Source of the DNA: Bacteroidota bacterium
GTDB lineage: Bacteria; Bacteroidota; Bacteroidia; Chitinophagales; Chitinophagaceae
Assembly (NCBI GenBank): GCA_029561305.1
Contig: JAKQJG010000200.1
Coordinates: 1 to 40,762, forward strand
Direction of reading: 5' to 3'
Length of the DNA: 40,762 bases
Each line of letters begins with the position of its first letter. Position 1 is the first letter of the stretch. The notes under the pieces are model-generated. The model saw nothing but the letters and a program-made list of their open reading frames with translations. It was not told the DNA's origin and searched no databases. The position numbers and the translations under genes are program-made. Shown one piece after another: positions 9,372 to 17,955 of this stretch.

Positions 9372-9962
9372 ATGGCATTCCCACCCAGGCCACCCCGTGG
9401 CGCATTCAACCCCCGCTTTAGAAAAGAGCAGCAACAGGAGCACCGCACCAACAATATGATAAGGGTACCCGAGGTACGTCTTGTTGGCGAAAATGTAGAA
9501 GTTGGCGTGTATCCATTCCTGGATGCATTAAAGATGGCACAGGATCAGCAGCTCGACCTGGTGGAAATTTCACCGGGCGCTAACCCACCGGTTTGTAAGA
9601 TCATTGATTACAATAAGTTCCTGTACAACGAAAAGAAGAAGAAGAAAGAGATGAAAGCCAACTCAAAAACGAGTGAGGTGAAGGAGGTTCGTTTTACGCC
9701 CAATACAGATGACCACGATTTTGAATTTAAGAGCAAACATGCCGAAAAGTTTTTGGCCGATGGCAATAAAGTAAAGGCACACGTACAGTTTAAAGGCCGT
9801 GCCATTATGTTCAAAGAAAGAGGTGAATTGTTGTTGCTTAAATTTGCAGACCGTCTTAAGGAAGTAGGGGTACTGGAAAGTCTACCTAAAATGGAAGGTA
9901 AAAGGATGCAGGTTATGTTTGCGCCTAAAAGCCAAAAGAAGATCAAGAACGCTGATAAATAG
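9372..9962 (+). CDS. infC: Translation initiation factor IF-3
   Basis: This 196-residue IF-3 prevents premature subunit joining and monitors start-codon selection. The N-domain includes IRVPEVRLVGENVEVGVYP and DLVEISPGANPPVCKIIDYNKFLY, followed by a Lys-rich linker (EKKKKKEMKA) and the C-domain with EVRFTPNTDDHDFEFK and GRAIMFKERGELLL. It has an extra N-terminal basic segment of about 27 residues (FPPRPPRGAFNPRFRKEQQQ) compared with the shortest family members. It starts with ATG here, not the rare AUU/AUC used by some relatives for autoregulation. Confidence 0.97.
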   Translation: MAFPPRPPRGAFNPRFRKEQQQEHRTNNMIRVPEVRLVGENVEVGVYPFLDALKMAQDQQLDLVEISPGANPPVCKIIDYNKFLYNEKKKKKEMKANSKTSEVKEVRFTPNTDDHDFEFKSKHAEKFLADGNKVKAHVQFKGRAIMFKERGELLLLKFADRLKEVGVLESLPKMEGKRMQVMFAPKSQKKIKNADK

Positions 9963-9988
9963 TCGTTTAATTCGTTTAATACGTTAAA

Positions 9989-10027
9989 GGCGTTTAAGTC
10001 GTTAGAAATCCTAACGGTTTAAACGCC
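9989..10027 (+). terminator. Long hairpin after infC (terminator or attenuator)
   Basis: Arms at 9989-10005 and 10011-10027 pair over 17 positions including two G-T pairs, with loop AAATC. No T-tract follows, so it may be a processing or attenuation structure as easily as an intrinsic terminator. Confidence 0.6.
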
Positions 10028-10134
10028 TTCAGCATTCAAGAGATGTGCAGATTCCGCTGTATGCCAGAACGGGCACACGGTCTTAATTCTTGCTTCCTTT
10101 GCTTTTGCATTTTTTGCCAATTTGCTATTTCCCC

Positions 10135-10164
10135 TTGTCCATTGGGCATTTCCCCTTATCTTTG
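10135..10164 (+). promoter_or_regulatory. Promoter for rpmI-rplT
   Basis: TTG (10135-10137), a 19-base spacer and TATCTTTG (10157-10164) give an excellent Bacteroidota promoter. The leader to the rpmI ATG is about 98 bases, long enough for L20-type autoregulation, though no such element was identified. Confidence 0.7.
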
Positions 10165-10268
10165 CCGCCCGAAAAAGAAAAGCTCTTTTTAAGGACATTT
10201 CCCACATGGCTCCATAAGCGTCTGTCTGTTCAGACCGCCAGCAGGGAGTAACTATAATAAGTTATACA

Positions 10269-10469
10269 ATGCCAAAGGCAAAAACAAACTCAAGCGCTAA
10301 AAAACGCTTTAAGGTAACCGGCACCGGCCTTATTACCTACCAAAAACCTTTCAAACGTCACATCCTGACGAAAAAATCTACCAAACGTAAACGTGGCATG
10401 CGTAAAGATGGCGAAGTACATCCTACACAGGTTGCCTTTGTAAAACGCTTATTGCGTCTTCGTGGCTAA
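10269..10469 (+). CDS. rpmI: 50S ribosomal protein bL35
   Basis: A 66-residue, strongly basic protein starting MPKAKTNSSAKKRFKVTGTG and including KRKRGMRKDGEVHP, typical of bL35 in length and sequence. It is followed 43 bases later by rplT, the usual rpmI-rplT pair. Co-transcription from the promoter at 10135-10164 is likely. Confidence 0.96.
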   Translation: MPKAKTNSSAKKRFKVTGTGLITYQKPFKRHILTKKSTKRKRGMRKDGEVHPTQVAFVKRLLRLRG

Positions 10470-10512
10470 TCCACCTTTCAACTTTCAACATTAACTACAA
10501 AAAAATTAAGAT

Positions 10513-10857
10513 ATGCCACGTTCAAAAAATGCAGTTGCATCCAGGGCACGCCGCAAAAGGATTTTAAAACAAGCCAAAGGTTTCTATGGCAAAAGGAAGA
10601 ATGTATACACCGTTGCCAAAAACGTTTTAGAGAAGGGTTTAACATACAGCTATGTTGGCCGTAAAAATAAGAAAAGAGATTACCGCCGCTTATGGATTGC
10701 CCGTATCAACGCCGCAGTTCGTGAGGAAGGACTTACTTACAGCGAATTCATTCATAAACTGAATGAAAAGAACATTACACTAAACCGTAAAGTACTTGCT
10801 GACCTGGCAATGAATGAGCCAGAAAGCTTTAAGAGTTTGATCGCTTCTGTAAAATAA
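10513..10857 (+). CDS. rplT: 50S ribosomal protein bL20
   Basis: This 114-residue basic protein starts [19 protein letters not shown] and contains [15 protein letters not shown] and [14 protein letters not shown], hallmarks of bL20, an early assembly protein that binds 23S rRNA. Length is normal. In other bacteria L20 represses its own operon; no equivalent site was identified here. A clear terminator follows. Confidence 0.97.
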   Translation: MPRSKNAVASRARRKRILKQAKGFYGKRKNVYTVAKNVLEKGLTYSYVGRKNKKRDYRRLWIARINAAVREEGLTYSEFIHKLNEKNITLNRKVLADLAMNEPESFKSLIASVK

Positions 10858-10879
10858 AGCAGACTGATTTATAGTATTG

Positions 10880-10912
10880 AAACCGGGCGTGTTGATTCAC
10901 CCCCGGTTTTTT
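10880..10912 (+). terminator. Terminator of the rpmI-rplT unit
   Basis: AAACCGGG (10880-10887) pairs with CCCGGTTT (10902-10909), followed by T residues. Confidence 0.85.
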
Positions 10913-11234
10913 ATTGGCAGCAGATGGCAAAGACAGTCAAAGATTTCATTGATATCGATCCAGGCGATTCCTTGTAATTTCAACGGTGTTACAATCATCC
11001 TACGTCTAACGCTTTGAACGCCGGAGTCTGTGGCAACAGCCTTGTTCATTGCGGTCATTCCCGCCTGGCAGGATGGACAGACTGGGTCACATGAATTGAT
11101 CTGTGTTGATCCCTGTAACCTGTGGTAAGAACCTCTGAATCAACCTGTGTAGTCAGTGGCCTGAAAAAAATAGTCCCCATTGTTTTTCCTATCAAGTACA
11201 TTTGCACATATTTTTAAAAAATATGCCTTAGCCA
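10913..11234 (+). other. Intergenic region before the decarboxylase gene
   Basis: No open frame with coding character was seen in these 322 bases. Only a -7-like element, TACATTTG at 11197-11204, lies 30 bases before the next gene. The remainder (10913-11190) has mixed base composition and no repeat or hairpin I could support; it may be decayed sequence. Confidence 0.5.
11197..11204 (+). promoter_or_regulatory. -7 promoter element for the decarboxylase gene
   Basis: TACATTTG matches TAnnTTTG. A good -33 element at the usual spacing is not clear. Confidence 0.5.
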
Positions 11235-12635
11235 ATGAGCAAAATGAACAACTCCTATGCTGACCTTGTAAAGCAGACCTTTAATTTTCCGCAAGAAGAT
11301 TTTAAAGTTGAAGATGATTACCTGCGTTACAATAACCAGGATATAAAAGCATTGATCGATAAATATGGTACGCCATTAAAATTGACTTACCTGCCTAAGA
11401 TCGGCATGCAGATAAATAAGGCAAAGAAGATGTTTGCCAACGCTTTTAAAAAACACAAATACACCGGCAAGTATAATTATTGCTATTGCACCAAGAGTTC
11501 GCATTTTTCTTTTATTGTGGAAGAGGCATTGAAACACGAGATTCACCTCGAGACTTCCTACGCATATGATATCGACATCATTAATAAGCTATATAGCCGC
11601 AGGAAGATAAACAAAGAAACATTTATTGTCTGCAATGGCTTTAAGCAAAAACCTTACACCAGCCGTATTGCGAAATTGCTGAATACAGGGTTTAAAAATG
11701 TGGTTCCCGTTCTTGATAACAAAGAAGAACTGAAAGCATACAAAAACGTGAAAGTGCCATTTAAATTAGGAATTCGGGTGGCGGCAGAAGAAGAGCCCAA
11801 TTTTCCTTTTTATACCTCCAGGCTGGGTATGCGGGCTAAAGACATACTGGAATTTTATGTGGACCAGATAGAAGGATATGAGCATAAATTCCAGCTAAAA
11901 ATGCTGCACATCTTTTTGAATAAAGGTATCAAGGATGACATTTACTACTGGAGTGAGCTGAATAAAGTGATCAACCTGTATTGCCAGTTAAAAAAGATCT
12001 GCCCGGAACTGGATTCTATCAATATCGGCGGCGGCTTTCCGATCAAACATTCCCTTGGTTTTGAATACGACTACCAGTTTATGATCAACGAAATAGTGCG
12101 TAACATCAAAGTAGCCTGTTCAAAAAATAAAGTCCCGATGCCGGATATCTTTACTGAGTTTGGCAGCTATACGGTTGGCGAAAGCATGGCACACATTTAC
12201 AGTGTAATAGGGGAGAAGCAGCAGAACGACAGGGAGATCTGGTACATGATCGACTCCTCGTTTATTACAACACTGCCGGATACATGGGGCATTGGGGAAA
12301 AGTTTTTATTGTTGCCCATCAACAAATGGCAGGACGAATACCAGCGGGTTACTTTGGGAGGTATTACCTGCGACAGTCATGATTATTATGACAGCGAAGA
12401 ACATATCAATGAAGTGTTTCTTCCAAAGCTGGCACCAGAAGAGCCATTATACCTGGGCTTTTTTCATACCGGTGCGTACCAGGACCAGATAAGTGGCTAT
12501 GGTGGAATCAAGCATTGCCTGATCCCTTCACCAAAACATATCATTATTGGTCATGATAAAAATGGAAAGCTGGTGGATTGGGTATATGCAAAGGAACAAA
12601 CAGCTCAAAGCATGCTGAAGATCTTAGGATACTGA
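11235..12635 (+). CDS. Arginine decarboxylase-like PLP enzyme (alanine-racemase fold)
   Basis: This 466-residue protein belongs to the fold type III Orn/DAP/Arg decarboxylase group. The PLP-binding Lys is probably K87 in CYCTKSSHF. A Gly-rich phosphate loop appears in SINIGGGFPIKH, a substrate-side EFGSYTVGES follows, and the active-site Cys-Asp pair is in GGITCDSHDYY (Cys about 379). In Bacteroidota proteins of this length are usually annotated as arginine decarboxylase, leading to agmatine and polyamines; it is shorter than the classic SpeA (about 630). Diaminopimelate or related substrates cannot be excluded. It stands alone with its own promoter and terminator. Confidence 0.85.
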   Translation: MSKMNNSYADLVKQTFNFPQEDFKVEDDYLRYNNQDIKALIDKYGTPLKLTYLPKIGMQINKAKKMFANAFKKHKYTGKYNYCYCTKSSHFSFIVEEALKHEIHLETSYAYDIDIINKLYSRRKINKETFIVCNGFKQKPYTSRIAKLLNTGFKNVVPVLDNKEELKAYKNVKVPFKLGIRVAAEEEPNFPFYTSRLGMRAKDILEFYVDQIEGYEHKFQLKMLHIFLNKGIKDDIYYWSELNKVINLYCQLKKICPELDSINIGGGFPIKHSLGFEYDYQFMINEIVRNIKVACSKNKVPMPDIFTEFGSYTVGESMAHIYSVIGEKQQNDREIWYMIDSSFITTLPDTWGIGEKFLLLPINKWQDEYQRVTLGGITCDSHDYYDSEEHINEVFLPKLAPEEPLYLGFFHTGAYQDQISGYGGIKHCLIPSPKHIIIGHDKNGKLVDWVYAKEQTAQSMLKILGY

Positions 12636-12660
12636 TAAACGTAGGCACTATAAAAATAAT

Positions 12661-12688
12661 AAACGCCCTGTGGAAACAGGGCGTTTTT
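12661..12688. terminator. Bidirectional terminator
   Basis: AAACGCCCTG (12661-12670) pairs with CAGGGCGTTT (12677-12686) around a 6-base loop, with a T-run. It lies between the convergent decarboxylase and Hsp20 genes. Confidence 0.88.
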
Positions 12689-12720
12689 AATTATCAAAAC
12701 CAACTGTATGCTTTTACTGC

Positions 12721-13158
12721 TTAGGCAATCGTAATTTCTTTTGCCACAGCTTTTGTTTCTTCTTTTTTAGGCAGTGTTACTTTCAAAATGCCGTTTTCGT
12801 ATTTAGCGGCAATGTTTGTTGCATCAATCTTTTCATCCAGCGTAAAACTGCGTTTAAAACTTTTATGGCTGAATTCCCTGCGGATCGATTTTGCCGTTTC
12901 ATCTTTAGTCTCTTCTTTTTTCTCAGCACTGATGGTTAACAAATTGCCATCCAGCTTCACATTAAAATCTGCTTTATCCATACCGGGTGCTGCTACATCC
13001 AGCTGATAGGCATTTGCATTTTCAAGGATGTTTACTGGCGGAAATCCAAAAACATCATCACTTAATTTCTTACCAAAAGATGGCACTTCATTAAAGAAGT
13101 CGTTAAAAAAACCATCAAAGGATTTGGTGATCGGGCTGTTTACTTTTACGAGTGTCAT
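12721..13158 (-). CDS. Small heat shock protein (Hsp20 / alpha-crystallin family)
   Basis: This 145-residue protein has a central alpha-crystallin domain: NILENANAYQLDVAAPGMDKA, then KLDGNLLTISAEKKEE, SFKRSFTLDEKID and the closing YENGILKVTLPK with the conserved G-x-L motif. It acts as an ATP-independent holdase in the cytoplasm. The short C-terminal tail includes KEITIA; the I-T-I resembles the I-x-I motif that mediates oligomer assembly. Stress regulation is expected; the upstream region holds direct repeats (see 13267-13306). Confidence 0.94.
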   Translation of the reverse strand: MTLVKVNSPITKSFDGFFNDFFNEVPSFGKKLSDDVFGFPPVNILENANAYQLDVAAPGMDKADFNVKLDGNLLTISAEKKEETKDETAKSIRREFSHKSFKRSFTLDEKIDATNIAAKYENGILKVTLPKKEETKAVAKEITIA

Positions 13159-13266
13159 AGCTATTAATTTTTATTTTTTAATAATTTTTGTTTGCTGTTG
13201 TAATTGAACAAACGCCGTTCCATCTCATATTTTCAGGAAAAATTGACAAATGCAGTCTGTTTTTAA

Positions 13267-13306
13267 GACTAAATGTCTTATTTCGATCTTATATGCTGAC
13301 TAAATG
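13267..13306. repeat. GACTAAATG direct repeats between hsp20 and the bacilliredoxin gene
   Basis: GACTAAATG occurs at 13267-13275 and 13298-13306, 31 bases apart (about three helical turns). The first also forms an imperfect inverted repeat with GACAAATGCAGTCT just upstream. This placement in a divergent promoter region fits a regulator site, unproven. Confidence 0.35.
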
Positions 13307-13406
13307 GCTGTTTCTAATAGCTTTTGAGTTATCAGGGAGCATTATCCAAATACGGAACATTTATTCGTTGTCGGTAAGTTTCAAAGCTTTCTTTATTTCC
13401 TGTTCG

Positions 13407-13414
13407 TAAATTTG
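13407..13414 (+). promoter_or_regulatory. -7 promoter element for the bacilliredoxin gene
   Basis: TAAATTTG followed by CCGCC, 25 bases before the ATG at 13439; nearly the same string as in the thrS promoter. Confidence 0.6.
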
Positions 13415-13438
13415 CCGCCTAAACAAATTCATATAACT

Positions 13439-13855
13439 ATGTATCCAGCGGAGATTGTAATACCAATGAAAGAAGAGTTAACTGAAAATGGTTTTTCAGA
13501 ATTATTAACTGCTTCGGATGTAGAAACAAAAATGTCGGAAAAAGGAACCACGTTGGTGGTAATAAATTCAGTTTGCGGTTGCAGTGCCGGAACAGCAAGG
13601 CCGGGCGTTTTAATGGCGGTGCACAACAGCGAAAAGAAGCCTGATCACCTGGCCACCAGCTTTGCAGGTTTTGATGTGGATGCTGTTAAAAAGATTAGGG
13701 AACACCTGTTACCATATCCTCCTTCTTCACCTTCCATCGCCTTATTTAAAGACGGCGAATTGGTTCATTTTATTGAAAGGCACAACATTGAGGGAAGGAG
13801 CGCTGCAATGATAGCTGAAAACCTGAAGGGCGCTTTTGACCAGTATTGTAACTAA
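13439..13855 (+). CDS. BrxA/BrxB family bacilliredoxin (YphP/YqiW-like)
   Basis: This 138-residue thioredoxin-fold protein carries a C-G-C active site (Cys46 and Cys48 in NSVCGCSAG), the hallmark of bacilliredoxins, which remove bacillithiol from oxidised proteins in Firmicutes and are also common in Bacteroidota. ARPGV and PSSPSIALFKDGELVHFIERH match the family. The ATG at 13439 is preferred to the TTG at 13412, which lies inside the -7 element. Cytoplasmic redox role is inferred from the family. Confidence 0.92.
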   Translation: MYPAEIVIPMKEELTENGFSELLTASDVETKMSEKGTTLVVINSVCGCSAGTARPGVLMAVHNSEKKPDHLATSFAGFDVDAVKKIREHLLPYPPSSPSIALFKDGELVHFIERHNIEGRSAAMIAENLKGAFDQYCN

Positions 13856-13881
13856 GTTTTTTTATGGATTAGTAAGTATAT

Positions 13882-13912
13882 GCCCGTTCCAATTCTTTGG
13901 AATGGGCTTTTT
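13882..13912 (+). terminator. Terminator after the bacilliredoxin gene
   Basis: GCCCGTTCCAA (13882-13892) pairs with TTGGAATGGGC (13897-13907) around TTCT and is followed by five T. Confidence 0.9.
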
Positions 13913-14014
13913 GTATTTGAACAACACAACTGCAGCATTTTAAAAAAGCGGCACCGGTTTTATTTTTTAAAACTTTATCTTGCACAGCTTATAACCGAAT
14001 AGTATCACAGTACG

Positions 14015-15298
14015 ATGTATCCCAATTTATATTACGTTTTCAAAGACTGGTTTGGAGTAGAATGGAAAGTTCTTAGCTTTCTGAATACATTTGGTTTTAT
14101 GGTGGCAGTTGGATTTATTGTTGGTGCCATTGTACTAACCAGTGAGTTGAAACGCAAAGAGAAATTATCGCTGTTGCTTCCCCGTGAAGAAACAATTACT
14201 GTTGGCAAACCTGCAACGTTTTTAGACCTCCTCATCAACTTTATCACAGGATTTTTATTTGGCTTTAAGCTGATTGGGGTAATGCTGAGTAAACCGGATA
14301 ATGTAACACCGCAGGAATATGTATTTTCATCTCAAGGAAACTGGGTGGCAGGTATTTTACTCGGCTTACTGCTGGCCGGAGTAAAGTGGCGGGAAAAAAA
14401 TAAACAAAAAGCTGCCAAGCCAGAACAGCGGTCCATCAGGATCTGGCCGCATGACAGGGTGGGTGATATTGTAGTGATTGCATTGGTATTTGGTATTATT
14501 GGGGCCAAGGTGTTCGACGGACTGGAAAACTGGGAAGATTTTAAGGCACACCCGATGGAAAGGCTTTTTTCTCCAGGTGGACTGACTTTTTATGGTGGTC
14601 TTATTGTAGCAGCAATAGCAGTTTGTGTATATGCCTCAAAGAAAAATATTAAACTGATCCATTTGGTGGATGCGGCAGCACCAGTTTTAATAATTACGTA
14701 TGCTGTAGGGCGCATCGGTTGCCAGTTAGCTGGTGATGGCGACTGGGGCATTTACAACAGCGCTTATACAACTGCGGCGGATGGAAAGGTAATTGAAGCA
14801 AAAGCTGGTGAGTACAAAGCACAATTGGAAAAATACAGCGATTATTTTTTAAGAGCACATCCCGAAAGCAAAACACTTGACCAAATTCCACATAAGGCAG
14901 TAATGGCCCCTGCATTTTTACCAGACTGGATGCTGGCTTATAATTATCCTCAAAACGTTAATAATGATGGAATTGTGCTTCAGGGTATTACAGACGAGCA
15001 CAACCGGGTACTGCCCATACCGGTATTCCCCACACCGTTTTATGAAACGATCATGTGTACCCTGCTTTTCCTGGTAATGTGGGGTATCAGGAAAAAACTA
15101 AAAATTGCTGGTCTTATGACTGGTATTTACCTGGTTTTCAATGGTACTGAACGATTCCTGATCGAACATATCCGGGTTAATAATATCACCACTTTCTTTG
15201 GAATGCAGCTTACCCAGGCCGAGCTTATTTCATTTTCTATGATCATTGCAGGCTTTATAACTATAGCAATTGTTTTGTTTAGAAACAAAAAAGCCTGA
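14015..15298 (+). CDS. lgt: Prolipoprotein diacylglyceryl transferase
   Basis: Polytopic inner membrane enzyme that transfers diacylglycerol from phosphatidylglycerol to the lipobox Cys of prolipoproteins. It shows GGLTFYGGLIVA, the signature region GRIGCQLAGDGDWG with the essential Arg, and a late FNGTERFLIEHIR segment carrying conserved Glu-Arg. At 427 residues it is much longer than E. coli Lgt (291). The extra length is an N-terminal extension and a soluble insert after the signature (about residues 250-330), a pattern common in Bacteroidota. Several lipoproteins in this window would be its substrates. Confidence 0.95.
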   Translation: MYPNLYYVFKDWFGVEWKVLSFLNTFGFMVAVGFIVGAIVLTSELKRKEKLSLLLPREETITVGKPATFLDLLINFITGFLFGFKLIGVMLSKPDNVTPQEYVFSSQGNWVAGILLGLLLAGVKWREKNKQKAAKPEQRSIRIWPHDRVGDIVVIALVFGIIGAKVFDGLENWEDFKAHPMERLFSPGGLTFYGGLIVAAIAVCVYASKKNIKLIHLVDAAAPVLIITYAVGRIGCQLAGDGDWGIYNSAYTTAADGKVIEAKAGEYKAQLEKYSDYFLRAHPESKTLDQIPHKAVMAPAFLPDWMLAYNYPQNVNNDGIVLQGITDEHNRVLPIPVFPTPFYETIMCTLLFLVMWGIRKKLKIAGLMTGIYLVFNGTERFLIEHIRVNNITTFFGMQLTQAELISFSMIIAGFITIAIVLFRNKKA

Positions 15299-15394
15299 GA
15301 GATTAAATCCCCCATTATTTGTTAAAAATATTTCCGCTCAACAGCTCTACCGAACCGTTTGTGTAAAGAAATGTACCTTGTTATGCAAAGTACC

Positions 15395-15402
15395 TACTTT
15401 TG
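15395..15402 (+). promoter_or_regulatory. -7 promoter element for the receptor at 15432
   Basis: TACTTTTG lies 29 bases before the ATG. The nearest TTG upstream is only 14 bases away, so the -33 element is unclear. Confidence 0.5.
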
Positions 15403-15431
15403 ACCTGTAATATTTAAAACAAAGTATAGCC

Positions 15432-17882
15432 ATGAAATTTTTATTCACCACGCTGATAGCCATCAGCGCAAGCACACTGTGCATAGCACAAAAAACAGGA
15501 ACCATCAGCGGTTCGATCAAAGACGGAGGGAATCAAAAAGTTATTGATGCCGCATCCATCTCCCTTTTAAAAAGTAGTGACAGCAGTCTTGTAAAAGTGG
15601 CTGTGACGGACAAAGAGGGTCATTTCAGTTTTGAAAATGTAAAACAAGGCAGCTACCTGGTTAATGCCAGTTCAGTTGGTCATTTAAAAGTGTATTCCGC
15701 TCCCTTTTTGATCAATGATGAACAAACCAATGTCAATACAGGTGTATTGCAACTGGTTCCTGTAAGTGAACAATTAAAAGAAGTGGTGGTTGAAACAAAA
15801 AGGCAATTTATTGAAAGAAAGGCCGACAGGATGATCGTAAATGTGGATGCTGCTGTTTCCAATGCCGGTTCTTCTGCACTGGATGTACTGGAAAAATCTC
15901 CGGGGGTAAGCATTGATAAAGATGGTAATATCAGTCTTAAAGGTAAGCAGGGTGTAAAAATTTATATTGATGGAAAACCATCGTATTTGTCCGGTCCTGA
16001 CCTTGCTAATTTCTTAAAAAACCTTTCTTCATCACAGTTAGACCAGTTGGAGATAATGACCAACCCGCCTGCAAAGTATGATGCAGCAGGCAATGCCGGT
16101 GTTATCAATATCAAAACAAAGAAAATAAAAATGATGGGGTTGAATGGCAGTCTTAATTCATCCATTACTCAAGGAAAATACACCAGGGGTAATACAGGAT
16201 TGAATTTTAACTACAGGAATAAAAGCATCAACCTGTTTGGTAATCTCAGTTATAATAACAATAAAAGATTTTCTGATTTAAATATTGTTAGAAAATTCAG
16301 GGATAAAAATTCAAAGCAGTTGATATCCATTTTTGATCAGCAAACAGAGATCACAGATCATACCCGTTCTTATGATGCAAAGATGGGTATTGATATTACG
16401 CTTTCAAAGAAAACCACAATAGGTGCCGTGGTTTCTGGATTTAGAAATGATGATAGTTTCCTTAGCGAAGGCACTACCTTCCTGAAAAGCAAAAGTGGTA
16501 TCACAGATTCAAGTACTGTAGCCGTAACCACTATGAATAATAAATGGAAAAACTTCAGCAGCAATTTTAATCTCCGTCATGTATTTGATACTACAGGCAG
16601 GGAACTCACCTTTGATGCAGATTTTATCCGTTATACCCAGGATAATGACCAGTTGCTCGATAATCAATACTTTGATGCAAATAATAACCCGGCCACACAA
16701 GGAGATTCTTTACTAAGTAAAGTGCCATCCAATATTAAGATCTTCAGTTTTAAGGCGGATTATAGCCAGAATTTGAAAGGCAATGCAAAATTCGAAGCCG
16801 GTGTAAAAGCAAGTTTTGTAACCACAGATAATGATGCAAAATACTATGTGCAAAAAAATGGTAACACCACTTTTGACAACAACCGCAGCAATCATTTTAT
16901 TTATGAAGAAGAGATAAAGGCTGCGTATGTAAATGTAAACAAGCAGTTTGGCAAAAAGTGGAGTTCACAACTTGGCCTTCGTTTGGAAAACACCCTTTCA
17001 AAAGGCAAACAGGTAACCACCAATCAAATATTTAACAGGGACTATACACAGTTTTTTCCAACCATGTATGTTAGCTATGAAGCCAGTGAAAAACACAATT
17101 TTTCTGTAAATTATGGCAGGAGGATCGAAAGACCTGATTATAGCGACCTGAATCCCTTCGTGTTCTTTTTAGACAAGTATACTTACCAGGCAGGCAATCC
17201 GAATCTGCGTCCACAGTTTAGCCATAACATAGAGCTATCCCATACTTTTAAAGGGAATTTTACCACATCACTGAACTATACAAAAGCGACAGACCTTATC
17301 AATGACATACTTGATCAGAATGAAGACAGGAACGAAACATTTATTACCAAAAGCAATATCGCCAGCCAGGAGCAATTTGGGATCACCATTACCGCAATGG
17401 TGCCAGTAACAAAATGGATGAAGGTGAATATGTATGCTAACTTAAGCAATAACAGGTTTAAAGGCTTTATCAACAACGCCAATGTAGATCTTCAAAGCAA
17501 TCTGTTTACAGGCAATCTAAATGCACAGATCAACCTGGGTAAGGATTGGAATGCTGATATCAATGGCTTTTACCGGAGCAAGGGACTTGATGGTGTACTG
17601 GTGATTGGCGGAATTGGGGCAGTAAATGCAGGTATCTCAAAGGCAGTATTGAAAAAGAAAGGCACTGTTAAACTGGGTATCAGGGACATATTTTTCACAC
17701 AACGTTTTAAAGGTTCTGCAGAATATTCTTACATAGATACACAGTTCAGGCAGCAGCGTGACAGCAGGCAGGTAAGCCTCAGTTTTAACTGGCGGTTTGG
17801 GAATGGGAAACCAGCGGCGCCAAAGAGAAAGACCGGCGGCGCATCCGAAGAGCAGGGCAGGGTAAAGGCTGGTGCCAATTAA
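15432..17882 (+). CDS. Outer membrane TonB-dependent receptor-type protein (PF14905-like barrel)
   Basis: This 816-residue protein has a signal peptide cut near CIAQ, a carboxypeptidase-regulatory-like domain (SGSIKDGGNQKVIDAASISL), a plug-like domain (ALDVLEKSPGVSIDKDGNISLKG cut into VLEKSPGV and IDGKPSYLSG; NPPAKYDAAGNAGVINIKTKK) and a large beta barrel of the PF14905 type. The unusual basic tail after the last strand (PKRKTGG..EEQGRVKAG) is typical of that family, which often ends beyond the barrel in a hydrophilic extension. Ligand unknown. It is a paralogue of the receptor at 34114-36528. Monocistronic, with promoter and terminator. Confidence 0.9.
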   Translation: MKFLFTTLIAISASTLCIAQKTGTISGSIKDGGNQKVIDAASISLLKSSDSSLVKVAVTDKEGHFSFENVKQGSYLVNASSVGHLKVYSAPFLINDEQTNVNTGVLQLVPVSEQLKEVVVETKRQFIERKADRMIVNVDAAVSNAGSSALDVLEKSPGVSIDKDGNISLKGKQGVKIYIDGKPSYLSGPDLANFLKNLSSSQLDQLEIMTNPPAKYDAAGNAGVINIKTKKIKMMGLNGSLNSSITQGKYTRGNTGLNFNYRNKSINLFGNLSYNNNKRFSDLNIVRKFRDKNSKQLISIFDQQTEITDHTRSYDAKMGIDITLSKKTTIGAVVSGFRNDDSFLSEGTTFLKSKSGITDSSTVAVTTMNNKWKNFSSNFNLRHVFDTTGRELTFDADFIRYTQDNDQLLDNQYFDANNNPATQGDSLLSKVPSNIKIFSFKADYSQNLKGNAKFEAGVKASFVTTDNDAKYYVQKNGNTTFDNNRSNHFIYEEEIKAAYVNVNKQFGKKWSSQLGLRLENTLSKGKQVTTNQIFNRDYTQFFPTMYVSYEASEKHNFSVNYGRRIERPDYSDLNPFVFFLDKYTYQAGNPNLRPQFSHNIELSHTFKGNFTTSLNYTKATDLINDILDQNEDRNETFITKSNIASQEQFGITITAMVPVTKWMKVNMYANLSNNRFKGFINNANVDLQSNLFTGNLNAQINLGKDWNADINGFYRSKGLDGVLVIGGIGAVNAGISKAVLKKKGTVKLGIRDIFFTQRFKGSAEYSYIDTQFRQQRDSRQVSLSFNWRFGNGKPAAPKRKTGGASEEQGRVKAGAN

Positions 17883-17892
17883 AAATAAAAAA

Positions 17893-17920
17893 ACGCAGTT
17901 CACTTTGAATTGCGTTTTTT
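17893..17920 (+). terminator. Terminator after the PF14905-type receptor
   Basis: ACGCAGTTCA (17893-17902) pairs with TGAATTGCGT (17906-17915) around CTT, followed by T residues. Confidence 0.85.
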
Positions 17921-17927
17921 ATATTTG
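17920..17927 (+). promoter_or_regulatory. -7 promoter element for yajQ
   Basis: TATATTTG starts on the last T of the preceding terminator, so the two units are packed back to back; the ATG lies 28 bases on. Confidence 0.45.
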
Positions 17928-17955
17928 TTATGCTTAAACATTGAAACCATTAGCT

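Larger units (their letters stand above)
9963..10268 (+). other. infC-rpmI intergenic region: long hairpin and rpmI promoter
   Basis: No convincing gene lies in these 306 bases. They hold a near-perfect 17-bp hairpin at 9989-10027 and a promoter at 10135-10164 driving rpmI-rplT separately from infC. ATTTCCCCTT occurs twice about 20 bases apart, overlapping the promoter. The antisense frame at 10019-10207 looks fortuitous. Confidence 0.6.

Noticed and set aside
10019-10207. Minus-strand open frame between infC and rpmI
   Set aside because: Overlaps the hairpin and rpmI promoter and lacks any domain or start context.
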